Shown here piece after piece: positions 34,511-46,499 of a stretch of DNA of 64,000 nucleotides. Every line of letters begins with the position of its first letter. The stretch's first letter is position 1. The position numbers and the translations under genes were made by a program. Source of the DNA: Rhododendron vialii (taxonomy: Eukaryota; Streptophyta; Magnoliopsida; Ericales; Ericaceae); assembly GCF_030253575.1 (NCBI RefSeq), contig NC_080558.1, forward strand, positions 36,091,611-36,155,610, given 5' to 3'. The notes under the pieces are model-generated. The model was not told the origin of the DNA and made no database searches. It worked only from the letters and a program-made list of their open reading frames with translations.

Positions 34511-34689
34511 CTTATTATAATGCTCATAGACAATATTGCAACTTTAATAAAAAAAAAAAAGTGCATTCAATTCTTTTTTCTTTTCATTTTTGTAAAGAAA
34601 AAGGCATGCATTTAATTAAGATATACAGTATATTTTGTTAACTTTTTTCATGCATTCGAAAACGTACTAATTGTTTGGCAAACTGTACG

Positions 34690-34754
34690 TATAAATAGAC
34701 CCAATGGGCGATTGGAGTCCACATATTTTTCCATCTGACACACCTCTTCTTCTG
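34690..34754 (+). promoter_or_regulatory. Promoter and first non-coding exon of neprosin copy 2
   Basis: TATAAATA at 34690-34697 is followed by the conserved GATTGGAGTCCACATATT block seen in copy 1. The non-coding exon ends at 34754 (TTCTG|GTATAG). The 5'-UTR intron runs 34755-35074 and ends TTTTCAG. The second exon begins ACCAATAC and then the ATG at 35083, like copy 1's ACCAATCC-ATG. Confidence 0.7.
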
Positions 34755-35082
34755 GTATAGCTCAAACATATGTGCGGTATGAGTTTAAATTAATCCCATC
34801 CCATTCTCTCATTTAAACATTTTTTACTTTTGAACGTTGTTCGTCACTTCTAGGCATATGTTCTTAGAAGAACAATCATAGCGATTTCTCTAGCCAGTAT
34901 CATATGCATATAATTAAGGTCATTTTCATAATTGTGGAGTACTGTTTATACAGTGGTTCTAATGTACGTTTCAATATTGTGTTCACATTTCTTTCTGGTG
35001 CATGTGTTCTTTAATTTTAGGCAACATACCTACTTGATGTCACACCGCAGTCTAACTTTTCTTCCAGTTTTCAGACCAATAC

Positions 35083-38000
35083 ATGGATTTGCATGTCGTT
35101 CTAGTGCTGCTCTTTATTTCTTCTCTTCTCGTGTGCCACAACGGCGTCGAAGGAGGCACGGGTTTATCTGAAGAAGAATATTTGGAGTTAGAGAAGCAAA
35201 TTGAGCTTTTGAACAAGCCTGCTGTCAAAACGATACATGTGAGCTCAAAATAATCCTAAGTTTTTGACTAATGTAAACTCTCTTTTACTCAAGATCGATA
35301 TGAGAATTAACAAGGGATTTGCAATGCTAATAGAGTGACTATGGAGATATAATCGATTGTGTGGATTTCTACAAACAACCCGCCTTCGATCATCCTTTAT
35401 TGAAGAACCACACATTCCACTATAAGGTTTTGTAGTCTACAAGTATCAATTCATGTTCATATATATCTCTAGCGTAAGACTAGATTAATTACTTATTTAT
35501 TTCAATTGATTTGAAATGCAGATGAAACCTACTTCATCAACTTGGAAAGCAAGAGATGAAGTTGCATTAAATGGTACTAAACCCACAGGTACGGCGGGCC
35601 TAAGAGGCGGAGGCTGCCCTCTTGGAACAGTCCCTATAAGAAGAGTCACTATGGAAGATCTCATCAGAGAGAAACTGGCTTCAAAAACAATATCCTCGGA
35701 AGAAAACAGGCCTGGTACTCATGTAAGTTATATGTAGTTATTTTGCATGGTATAGGTCTACACTACTCTACAATAGTAATGCCGATTATTTGCCTTTTTC
35801 TTGCTTCTACGTTTCAAATCTCCATTTAGAGTAGTCCAGCCAAATGCCCATGTGTTTCTCCTATCCACAAATATTTTTGGTAATCAAGCTGAGTACGTAA
35901 ATACTCTTACCACTACCAGATCGAATATCCATTAATAGAAGAAACAAGTACTTCATGAAATTGATAGTTTTATCGTTAAACCATTATAGACTCAATTAAA
36001 GTCATACCAACTTGAGTTTTGGTTGCCTAAATATTCACCTTGGTCAAGAATTCAAACCTGTTTTTAACCTTGAACACTACATGTCTAAAAACGTATTAAC
36101 AACAATTTCATAAAAACGTACATGCGCATGCATATTGATACGCAAGAACTATCCCAACATCCACACAAATTTGGTGACGGGACTTAATTCAAATGAAATA
36201 CGGCTACCATAATGTGTTTTGTTTGATATTGTGGCTCAGTATGCTGTAATTCGGACAAGAGTTACAAGGAAGAAGTTCAATGGAGCTGGAGCACTTATTA
36301 CTTTATACCGTCCACATGTTAATGGTGGTCAATATAGTGCAGCAAGAGTGAAGATTCAAAATGGTCTTGATAGCATAGAATCTGGCTGGAGGGTTAGTCT
36401 TTCTGCCTTCAATTATTTTGATTCCTCAATTTGATTGATATATTTTTATTTTTTTTTATATATATTGACTGTCTTACATTTTCACTTCTTTATTTTAAGT
36501 TCGAGGTCAAGACGTCTCTCAACATATTTTGTGAAATTTCATGTGGCACATATTAAATCCTAACTACAAATTAAGCTGAAACCCGAGTGCCAAAATAGTT
36601 GGTTTGCTTGTATTTCAATCACATGCTTTAACCTAGACAAACAAAAGGGCCTCAATTTCTAGTATTTCTAGTCCTTGGCAATACTTGCACAAAAGCTCTC
36701 CAATAATGAAATAGATTGCCGATCAAAAAATAATAATGAAAAAGATCCTTTTCTTTGCTAATTTTTCATTTGTCTCAGGTTGATCCATCCCTCTATGGTG
36801 ACGGTCGAACTCGAGGATATATACATTTTAACGTGAGTCTCTCTTTCTTGGGGTGCATTTCCCTTAAATTAGTGTAGGGCACATTTCTTACCCTCATTAG
36901 TTGTCCATTCGTATTTTGCAACAGGCTGGACAAACTCATTGTTTCAATACTCGATGCCCTGGGTTTGTTATTGTGAGACCAGACATACAGCTCGATGCCT
37001 ATTTTGATCCAGTTTCTATTCCTGGAATAGACCCTATTACTACTCCAGTGTACATCATCAGGGTAAAACTATAAACTCGATCTTGATAGTCGTGTTTGAT
37101 TTACTACTTATTTTTTTATTTATTTTTTAATCTTTATATGGATTGGAGGAGCTACACTTGAGCAATTGGGGTCTATTAACTTGAATGACCTGAAGACATT
37201 ACATCATGCATAAAAATTCATAATATCTATCTTGATTTCATAAATTTTGCATAATGATTCATAATTTTTCGACAAAAGTTCATAACACTTGTAAGTTTTT
37301 ATGTCGTTATGAATTTTTCAAGCAAATATTATGAGTTTCTTTGCAAATGGAAATTTTATGCATTTCATACAAAAAGTATGTTAGCATTCCTATAAAAGAA
37401 TCTTATGAATTCAAAGTGTTTTGGGGGTGCATACTGTATCCAACTAAATAGGAGTGCGTATTGTAAAATTTTCCTACACCACAACATCGAAAGAGGTTTG
37501 GTGCACTGATAAACTGTTAGTCATTGATTTCTCTAAACCAATAGAAGTTTCCGTGCCAATCTTTGTAATGGTCTACTTCTAGCCCACTTTTGTGAGCCAA
37601 ACTTAGAAGTTTTTTTGGATCGCTTTGCACCATCTTATTAGTTTAAAAATCACAGTTGACCTAACTAGACTTGTCTCAATCTGATTTATAAACAAATAGA
37701 AATGACGGTTTGACGAAAATCGCATTCGTATTTTTACCTGCTAAAGGTAAAATGATCATCCCGAGTGTTGCCTTCTTTGGGTTTTTTCTTGCTCCATTAT
37801 GATGTCTCGTGTTTAGGGTCCTTTTAATCTTTGTAATTTATTTTTACAGATTAATAAAATTCTTTTTTGCTATTAAAAAAAAAGGAAAATGATCGAACGA
37901 GATGGTTTCCAAGTGGCTTCTTATATCGTACTAACATTCATGAAGAAAGTTCTTTGGCTAGGAAGAAACTTGAAGTATAATGCCATTCTTCTGTTAGTGT

Positions 38001-38488
38001 TTACTTAATATTCCTTCTTATTTGTGCGAATGTATGAAGTTTTTCGACCTACGATTTTTTCCAAATATTTTGTCAAAATTGACCAAGTTTTATCACTCCA
38101 CCACGATTCAAAACAGGACAAGCCTAGTGGAAATTGGTGGGTCATACTACGAGAAGAAAACGTTGCAGTTGGATTTTGGCCGAAACGCATATTTACCCGG
38201 CTAGGAGACTTGGCTAACTATGTTGAATGGGGAGGCGAGACATTTAGTCCACCGGGCACTGTTGCACCACCTATGGGCACAGGGTTTTTTCCTATAAGAC
38301 CGTTCATCTCATTAAATGCATACTTCAAGCGGGTTGTAGTCCGTAATGAGTATGGTCAGACAGTGGATGTTGATAACACAGAAAAATTTGCTGACAATAA
38401 CAAGTTGTATGGTGTCGCGGATAAAGGAGACCAAGGAGATTACTTCGGACGTGTATTCTTATATGGGGGTCCTGGCGGGAAGACCTAA
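35083..38488 (+). CDS. Neprosin-family secreted protein (putative glutamic peptidase), copy 2
   Basis: Seven coding exons, 35083-35238, 35334-35426, 35522-35722, 36240-36392, 36779-36832, 36925-37062 and 38117-38488, are all phase 0 with GT-AG borders and total 1167 bp (388 codons plus stop). Residues 1-20 form a signal peptide. Residues 25-150 are an activation peptide, including [20 protein letters not shown] at about 55-74 and a basic C-terminal half. Residues 151-388 form a neprosin (DUF239) domain: YAVIR at 151, [43 protein letters not shown] at about 271-286, EWGGE, MGTG and [11 protein letters not shown]. Neprosins are secreted glutamic peptidases that cleave after proline, but family members lack broad characterisation, so the substrate is unknown. 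I did not map the catalytic glutamates. No break was seen. It is the divergent partner of copy 1. Confidence 0.85.
37740..37883 (+). repeat. Probable LINE 3'-end remnant in intron 6 of neprosin copy 2
   Basis: TTGTAATTTATTTTTACAG followed by an A-rich end (about 37875) resembles the tail of a plant LINE 3' UTR. The intron is 1054 bp here against 383 bp in copy 1, consistent with insertion. There is no coding part. Confidence 0.45.
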
Positions 38489-38719
38489 GTTTCTGCTTAA
38501 TTCAAAAATCTATTAGTTTGAAGTAACTAATTCTACTCCCAGCCTATTGTCCCAAGAATAAATGATCAAGATCACAAATGAAATAACAGAAAAAGAAAGA
38601 AAGAAAGAAGACAGGCTTTAAATACATGGAATTAATAGAAAGAAATGTCAAAACCTTCTCCCTTTTTTTGGGGAAATCTCTATTAAGCAATACAGTTATA
38701 TATATTTGGACTGTGATAA

Positions 38720-39640
38720 TCCGAAATTTGTTTTCGTAGGCATTACAATTTGACATAAAGGATTTGGGTATAGCAGACGTCATTCTAGGAATCAAGATTA
38801 CAAGAACGTCTGATGGAATCGTCTTGTCTCAAAAGCATTATATTGAGAAAATACTTGAGTGGTTCAACACGTATGACGAATCTATATCCAAAACACTAGT
38901 AGATCTAACCTTGCATTTGTACAAGTATACTAGTGAGAGTGTACACCAATTGGAATACTCACGGATTATAGGCAGTCTAGTGTACTTAATGAATTGTACA
39001 AGACTTGAAATAGCTTATTCGATTAGCAAACTGAGTAGGTATACCAATAATCCAGAGAAGGATCACTGGGCGGCAATAATCAGGGTTTTTAGATATCCAA
39101 GGTTTACCAAAGATTATGGACTGCACTATACTCGGTATCCAGCGGTACTAGAAGGCTATAGTGATGCTAACAGGATATCCGACACCAACGACTCAAAATC
39201 CACAAGTGGATAGGTGTTCACATTAGGTGGTGTAGCTGTGTCTTAGAGGTCCTTTAAGCAGACGTGTATCACTCGGTCCACGATGGAATCAGAGTTCATA
39301 GCTTCGAATAAAGCTAGTGAAAAAGCTGAGTGGCTTCGTCATTTTTTGGAAGATATTCCGAATTGGTCTAAACCTGTGCCAGCTGTCTGCATACATTGTG
39401 ATAGTCAATCAACAATCGGCAGAGCACAGAATAATATGTATAACGGTAAGTCTCAACACATACATTGTAAAGATAATACTGTTAGACAACTACTCTCAAA
39501 TGAGGTTATCACTATTATATGTAAAGTCAAAGGATAATATCGCGGATTCACTAATCAAAGGGCTAACAAGAGAGTCAGTTGTCCGTTCATCGAGGGGAAT
39601 AGGGCTAAAACTTAACAATTAAAAGGCTCTATAACGGCAA
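38720..39640 (+). mobile_element. Copia retrotransposon fragment (reverse transcriptase end and RNase H)
   Basis: The plus frame begins [20 protein letters not shown] and continues through [25 protein letters not shown], then [40 protein letters not shown] and a RNase H end at about 39540. This is Ty1/copia RT-RNase H. It starts after the YVDD box, with no integrase or gag in the window. Stops and a frameshift near 39210 and 39535 break it. The following 560 bp may be the element's 3' leader up to a candidate LTR start at 40213 (TGTTGGATAAAAGG). Confidence 0.85.
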
Positions 39641-40212
39641 CCCAACCTAACTGACTGGAGATCCCAAGATCTAGGTTCAACTGGACAACCGAGTTGTATG
39701 AGACCTAGGAGTAACACTGAGGAGATATCTCTCCAACTCATTCCTATGGTGAAACAGTGATGCCTGCAACGTTTCAGGTTAAGCCATGCTTTTAATGATT
39801 CTTATACTGTGGAAATTATAAGTGGGGTATAGCAGGAACTCTTAAGAAAAATCATCAATGTGAGTGTGAAGTGGGCCGCTTCTATGAGACTTTTAAGGCT
39901 GAATTCTTTAAAGTACTCTTTGAAACCAAACGATGTTCCAGTGCTAAAATGGACACAATCGTAAGAACCAAATTGTGTCTGGAAAGATCTTGTGTGACTA
40001 CTGTTGTCTTTGTTTCTTTGTTTACACAAACGACTAAATAGTTCAAGATATCACGTTCACTGGTTAGCTCGTAAATCCGATAGTAACTCACAATGGGAGG
40101 TTCAAAGCCAAAAGCTATCTTACTCTATACAAAAAATTCCCTATTGTACTCTCGCTATATCTGCATTTTACATTACATTGTTTATCCAGCCAATTTTATT
40201 CATGTGGGTAAA

Positions 40213-40382
40213 TGTTGGATAAAAGGAAATTTTAATTATTAAATTATAACCATTTGGGAGTGAATAAAAATTGACTCCAAAATAATCAAATGATATTTGA
40301 TTGAAGTTGGAAAGGACTCATGTTAGTGGGAAACCAAGAATATATGGGTTTATATAGTTTGATAGTGGGCCCATTATACATG
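40213..40382 (+). repeat. Possible 3' LTR start of the copia remnant
   Basis: TGTTGGATAAAAGG follows a GTGGGTAAA purine stretch, as an LTR start would follow a polypurine tract. The sequence then runs into a T-run at about 40392. No second LTR copy is present to confirm it. Confidence 0.4.
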
Positions 40383-40760
40383 TATTCTCGTTTTTTTTTT
40401 TTTTTAAACGGCAAAAATTTTATTAGGGAAACTTGATTAGGGTATATCCAGTGGGGGAGAGAGGAGGGGATCCAAGCAAAAGTTGAAAAACGGATCGAGG
40501 CCCAAACACCTATGGGCAAAGCCCATCAACACCCTATGGACCTCAAAATGCCCAGATTGTTACAACATTAGGCTCAAACAATTTGAAAACATCAATCTTG
40601 ATATAAAATTTGTCCTAATCAAAATCCGAATAACCAAGATACGCTCAACAGAAGTTACACAATTAAAGCAGAAATCACAGTTTCCAGCAAAACAGTGTAC
40701 ATTCGAAAGCTCATTAAAAATCATCTACTCAATATTTTCCAATGATTTCATCACCAATTG
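40383..40760 (-). repeat. Possible LINE 3'-tail remnant, minus strand
   Basis: A T-run at about 40389-40406 (an A-tail on minus) followed by AAACGGCAAAAATTTTATTA, a form seen at the 3' end of plant LINEs. No coding frame is identifiable. Confidence 0.4.
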
Positions 40761-41473
40761 ATAAATGTTTAAGACTCATGAGAACCCATAGTTAGTAAGT
40801 ACATTTAACTATGACAAAATTGATGAAGAACACAGCTCCAAAAGCTGCCCAGATTTCCAGAGTTACCAAACCATTAACTTCATAACAAAAATTGATTTTG
40901 CCTAGAAGGACATAAGGCACAAACCTTACATATTCAGAAAGATATGTAAGTCTAGTTTCAGAATCAAGAAACGGTGCGTAAAACTGATACCCGAGCTAGG
41001 AGATATGTTCGTTTCTTCAAGACGTGTCAGTGCTGTCAACACGTACACGAATCTAACAGCAGTTTGGTGCATGATTTTTATCTTTTTCCATACTACATAT
41101 AAAATTCTGAAATTTTTACAGCATAAGCTACACACATAGAGGCATCTATCTTCTATAGTAAAAATACCATAAAATAACATGGTCGGCTTGTCAATGAGAA
41201 AAATTCGTCAAAAATAGGACAAATTCAACTTTGCTTAAACACAATTTTGCATAACCAGAAGATGCATGAAATTCCCTGAGATAAAACCCAACTCCAACTT
41301 CTAAAACCCTCTCTCATGAATTCAATTCAATGCTAGCTACATGCCAAGTATGGAATTGTACAGTAAAATCATAGATTCAAATGTAGAAGAGCATGAATTA
41401 CCATACAAAGTCTTCAATTCAACCTAACCCTAATTTTCCCTTTCTTTCTTTCTTCTTCTTCTTCTCCATGGCT

Positions 41474-41474
<1 letters not shown>
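40761..41474. other. Intergenic, no gene recognised
   Basis: AT-rich; the 84-codon minus frame at 40926-41180 has no recognisable domain. It leads into a CT-rich stretch. Confidence 0.45.

Positions 41475-41556
<82 letters not shown>
41475..41556. repeat. (TC)n microsatellite
   Basis: About 80 bp of pure CT/TC. A preceding TTTCTTTCTTTC run is also repetitive. Confidence 0.96.
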
Positions 41557-41560
<4 letters not shown>

Positions 41561-42018
41561 AGGTGACGTTAAGAACAACAAAAAAAACAAACATGGAAGA
41601 TAAAAGCGTTTCCTAGGAAATTATCCAGTGTGAACATCCCACATAACCCTATCTTTTGTTTTATCAAGCCACAAAAGAATTAATAAAGTGTATGCAAGTG
41701 CATGCACTCTCACACTCCATTTCATCTCCACCGGTCACATTAATAACTAAATCACGATCGGGCATGTCAATTATGTTTAAGCACATAACTCAATTAAAAA
41801 TATAAATTATGCTAATTACTCGAGGCGGATGTTACACCCAGATCCGCCCGTACTTGCTGAGTTGTTGGGGAGGCTTGGTGAGCTTGGGAGTTTGAAACAA
41901 AGTACGCGAGACCGAGAAGTTGTCCGTCCGCGCCAGTCATCTTTGAACGAGAGGAGGAGAAAAAGGGAGATGGGATGCGAGGAGAAAGTGTCACCACTAG
42001 ATCTGAGTTAGAAAAGTT

Positions 42019-42036
42019 TCCCCATTAGAGTCGCCA
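42019..42036 (-). other. Primer-binding site of an LTR remnant
   Basis: Minus-strand TGGCGACTCTAATGGGGA is a tRNA-Arg-type primer site, as in Tat/Ogre-like gypsy elements. It lies next to a TG...-type LTR end on minus at 42039, and a short leader runs to the left. Confidence 0.6.
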
Positions 42037-42038
42037 AT

Positions 42039-42990
42039 TGTGGTGTCGTGCTTTCTTCAGTTGAACCCTTTAGGATGGTGGCTAGGTTGATATATCGAAC
42101 GCGGTTGAGACCTGCACACTTAACACCCGTGTTAGTGCTAAATCCGGATCGTAGAGAATCCGGGATAGGCATTCCGATGGTCAAGTTAGGAAGGAAGAGA
42201 CGCTGTTTAAGTTATACTTAGGGTTTTGGTGAGAGAGAGTCAATTACCTTTCCCTCTAGACGGATAACTCCTTTTGTAGGAAAAGGAAACGTGGAGACCA
42301 GCCCACGCGCCTACACCATGCACTCAGTGATTGTTTCGTCAATCGTGGCGCCAAATCAGGCCCACAATCTAAGGCCTGTCATGATCCCCACGATCTGTTC
42401 CTGCAATAGGGGAAACGATGCCACGTCACCTGTCACACCTACCCGACTCTTCCTGGCTTCCTCTCTAAGTTAGGGAGCAAGGGTGGCTCGGTAGTTGTCG
42501 ATTCTGCCCATCAAAACAACCCGACTGTATTCGAACCTTTGTAGAGTTGCTAATTGGTCCGGCGGGACGCTGCCGAACAGGGAGTCATAACCAACCATCC
42601 TGTACCCAGATCCATGGTTCCCCCATTGGTGAACGATCTTGGTCCAGCAGTACTGGTCTGGCAGAGGCATAGTGAACACTGTGCACTGCCGGTCCATATA
42701 TAAAACCCTTAAGTCCACGGATCTGTCTAGTCACTGTTACGCGGCCATCCCCTAGTTCACCCCGCTGAGCCATGCCCGCCACAACCAAGAGCACTTGTGT
42801 AGGGCCGGGACGAATTTGCTTTAAGGATATAGTATTATTATTCATAAAAATACTAGCCTCGATTGTCAATTTCCGGATGGCTGAAATTGGCCCAGTAAGT
42901 TTCCTAATCTTGATTACTTTTTGTACATGTGTTGCAATCTATTTTTCTAGTGATAAACGAATTCCGGTTCCAACACAAGGAAGATAATCC
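42039..42990 (-). repeat. LTR remnant of a Tat-like gypsy element
   Basis: The plus-strand start is TGTGGTGTCGTGC, adjacent to a primer-binding site at 42019-42036. A TATATA box on minus lies near 42690-42700 in a reading direction matching that site, so this is plausibly the 5' LTR of an element on minus. The element's internal region and other LTR are absent, and the right border is uncertain. The frames here (42470-42869) are not gene-like. Confidence 0.5.
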
Positions 42991-43136
42991 GACGGGGGGA
43001 AGCTAGAGGCAATGAAAACATGAAAAACACAACCCGTCCATTGTATTTTCTTTTTCTAAAGGAAGAATGCTTATAGCGACGGAAGTTATTCAAAAGATTG
43101 ATGGAAAGTTATGTCTAGATTAATGGGCATCCCTGT

Positions 43137-43322
43137 ATGGTCAGAGTCGTTGAAGAGGACAGTGCCATTAGAGCCGCTGCTCAAGTTCCAAACGATGCTT
43201 CAGTCTCAACTGTGGGAGATGATGATATGGAAGCCAGCAATGCATCGCCACCCAATGATAGGTTGTATGATGGAGCTGACGGAACCGGGATTTATTCAAC
43301 GCGGGGGCCGAATTATGAATAA
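43137..43322 (+). pseudogene. Unidentified short coding-like fragment
   Basis: The 61-codon frame (about VEEDSAIRAAAQVPNDASVSTVGDD...) is acidic and low complexity with a clean stop, more protein-like than its surroundings. I do not recognise it. It may be a captured gene fragment or a chance frame. Confidence 0.25.
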
Positions 43323-44629
43323 TAACTTTTGAAATTTCAAGGTTCGGGAATCTAATCGTTTATTTGATTTGGGTTTTGAGAAGATTTTTTTGAGTAATGA
43401 GTGGAGAGAGATAAAAAGAAAAATGAGAGAAATAATTGAAGGGAAAACTGATTGAAGACCGTGTGCAGAGAAAGAGAGGTTGGATTTTGGGACCCAAAAC
43501 GAACATAGTCTAAAGCATTTAAATCTTTAAATAACACCCGATACAAAAAACAATATATAGTGGCTCTTAACAAACAAAAAACAACTAATATATCTTAATA
43601 TTTTAAAAACAAGTGAAGTGGAGTGTAAGTGGTGCATCCCTTATACTCCCATGGAAATAGAAAGGGTGTGATTCCTGAAAGCACCCATCCCCATTTCCAA
43701 GTTTCTTAGGATAGATTAGATTATGTTTAACTAATAACAAGAAAATTATTATTTTTTTAACCCAAAACTACTCGGGAGCCATGGCCCCCATAAGTCCTTA
43801 CATAGTTCCGTCTCTACAATGCTGACCCAGCTATGGGAAGGAGAAATGTTGGCAATTCAAATTTGCCTAGGGAATATGGGAAGCTAGCATGGAGAAGAAA
43901 TTCAATCCAACCCCTTACAAGTTGCAGAGCGAGTTTAGTTGCAGTCTTGCAGAGTGTGAGTTTATTGCAAGGATAAAGTCAGCCCATATGGAGCAGGTTT
44001 CAACTTCTCATCTTTGTAGTCATCAAGCAAGGATAAGGCAAAGTTGGTGGAAAATCCTCCTCCGATTGATAGGATCCAATTGTCTGTGGACCTCAATCCA
44101 GCTCATAATGTTACGGGTAACGGGAAAGTAAAATGGAAGCGATCCAAAATCAATTGAAGACATGTTCAGCATTCCTAAATTCAAGTGGAGGGGAGGCAGG
44201 AAAAATGCAAAATTGTGTTGTGTTAATTAGGATCGACTGTGGCGGCATCTGCCCTATCATTTGAAGACACTAGTAATAATGCCACATGCGATGCACGATT
44301 ATGATGCCTGTTAGATTGATATACATATAGTGTTTTTGTAGTGAAATTAGAATAATGCTAAAGAGAATATGGTTGTTAAAAATTGAAATGTATAGCGCAT
44401 TAAAATAATTTAAAGAGTTCCTTAAAAATTTGCACATACATAGAGTTATTGGATGTGGTGAACCGGCAACATTAAGTTCCTTTGCATATTGATCTGCAAA
44501 TGTTGGTACGATTTAATAATTACATAGACTAGAAGTTTAAGTTTGGTAGGGAAGGAAAATATTACAAAGATAAGAAGTCTATTAGTTTGCAAACTCTAAT
44601 ATAGGATATACAATTTTGCTGATAATTTC
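43323..44629. other. Intergenic with possible gene fragments
   Basis: No convincing gene. The 43889-44131 frame and a downstream frame near 44160 (MFSIPKFKWRGGRKNAKLC) look protein-like in part, yet match no family I can name. Captured gene fragments are a possibility, not shown. Confidence 0.35.
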
Positions 44630-44790
44630 GTGTACCTTCAAGCAGGAAGCTGAAGCCATGCAAAATAGCTTAGAGGTAAAAGAGCATGAATTAGTTGCGT
44701 TAGAGGAAAAGCTTGACGCAAGGGAAAGAGTAATTTTTTGCAACTTAGTTACATCTATGTGCGCATACAATTCAACCCCTAGTGAATTTT
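44630..44790 (+). pseudogene. Coiled-coil-like fragment, unidentified
   Basis: The plus frame reads EAEAMQNSLEVKEHELVAL and continues EEKLDARERV, a Glu/Lys/Leu heptad pattern typical of coiled coils, then ends within 20 residues. It resembles coiled-coil segments of XH/XS-type or similar plant proteins, but too little remains for a family call. Confidence 0.3.
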
Positions 44791-45194
44791 AGAACCTGGT
44801 TGAGTTCCTACTTCATGCAATTTCATCATTCTTTAATCTATTTGTTTACTAGAAGGACTTTAGACATGTCCATCTCACCTACCAGGATTCAATTGTAATA
44901 GTTACAGGATTAGCAAGACCGTAGTTACGTTACAGTCAAAAATCTGTTTATCAAGTGTGTAACAAAGAATCGAATACATCAAAATTCAACCATCCAACTG
45001 TTACACTGACTCCTGGACCCCTGGTAGGCATATTTAGATGCATCAGTAATGGAGCACATGTTCAACCTTGAATCTCAAAATTAATGGTGCACAAGTTGAA
45101 CATCAAGACCTGGAAGAAGAAAGATCATTTCATCACTCATTTTGGACAACATAGAAAGCTAAATCCAACCACAAAGTACAAAATGAAAAAACCT

Positions 45195-45300
45195 TTTCTT
45201 TTTTTTTTTTTTTTTATATAACCGAGGAATAGCCCTATGGCCGAGCTACAATTGAACCTGACTGCGCAACCCAAACCTCGAGGGGAATACAAAATGAAAA
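45195..45300 (-). repeat. Possible SINE/LINE tail on minus strand
   Basis: A T-run at about 45200-45218 (A-tail on minus) is followed by a G/C-richer unit with CCGAGGAATAGCCC. No box or target duplication was found. Confidence 0.3.
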
Positions 45301-45389
45301 ACCTAATTACTTAGAGAAGCCAACTTCCGATACCAGAACATCATCAATTGAAAACCTTGTGCCTAAATACTTAGAAAGTTAAATCACTA

Positions 45390-45654
45390 CTCCCTCCGTC
45401 CCTTTTTAAGTGTCCTGTTTCGTAACTCCAATTTATTAAAAAGACATCATCATTACACCTTTCACATCAACTTTTTCCTTCACTTTTCCTACTTACCCAT
45501 CATCATTACACTTTTAACTTTTCAAAATAAAATCTACTTTTAAGAACAAAATAGATAATACACCAACTTTTACCCCCCTAATTTTACAAAATGGACACTT
45601 ATTAAGGGACAACCTAAAATGAAATACTGGACACAAAAAAAGAGACGGAGGGAG
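45390..45654. mobile_element. Stowaway-type MITE (copy A)
   Basis: The ends are CTCCCTCCGTCCC and GAGACGGAGGGAG, inverted, with TA on both sides (45388-45389 and 45655-45656). This is the Tc1/mariner Stowaway signature. It is 265 bp and encodes nothing. A second member is at 47195-47466. Confidence 0.93.
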
Positions 45655-46306
45655 TATAAACTATGGTTTTATATAAATTATGATTTTCCAATTATAGAAT
45701 ACATGCATGGTGGGAAAAATAGACCAAGAACTGTAATAAAACCTACTATAATAAAGCATCAAATTACCTGTATTGCATTTGAGTTTTCAAAATTGCTTCC
45801 TCGAATGAGATTGCATTTGAACTCTGTTTCAGTTTTCATGAAATTTCTCAGCAACCAAATACAATCATAATCAGATTCTTCTCCCCCTAAACCCTATAGA
45901 ATTCACTGGGACCCAATCCAATAAAAGACTATTACATTTAGCCTAGTTCAACTATTTGATTAAACTTGAGGTGAATTTTCATTGCTGTATAAAAAAACCC
46001 AAACACGGAACCCTGAACTCAAATATCTGTTGTCTGTGCACCATTTTAATTCGCTTTGATCAGCAAACACCAAAAATTCACAACTTTAGTATGAGAATCT
46101 TAACCTTACTCAAATCTGAAATCGCATTTTTAACATGTATGGGGCAACGGGGCTGAAGCTATTTGAGGTACCCATTGGCTAAATCCAGTTTTCGTATCGA
46201 TTCCATATCAGGTGTGATCCCGCCTCCGGGTACTGAAAATTTGCCGCCGCGGGCTGCTTTGTTTATGGTGGAGAAACGGACCAAAGGCAAGATCAACCTG
46301 CTTTGT

Positions 46307-46415
46307 AATGAATTTTTGGTTCTAAGGCCTTTCAACGAGCATCCGAAGACTCCTTATTTAGTTTCAGGGCTCTCTTACGGTGCTCATTGAAAGGCCTTAG
46401 AGCCAAAAATTCATT
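46307..46415. repeat. Hairpin, 35-bp arms
   Basis: AATGAATTTTTGGTTCTAAG and onward at 46307-46341 pairs with 46381-46415, with two differences and a 39-nt loop. One difference is G-U compatible on the plus strand. It could be a small foldback or a chance captured segment. A structured RNA role is not shown. Confidence 0.7.
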
Positions 46416-46499
46416 ATGACCATTTAACATAAAATGATCAGAAAAATAAAATATTTGCACCGGTTCAAACGGATTGAAAATTGGAACACTTTTTTTTTC

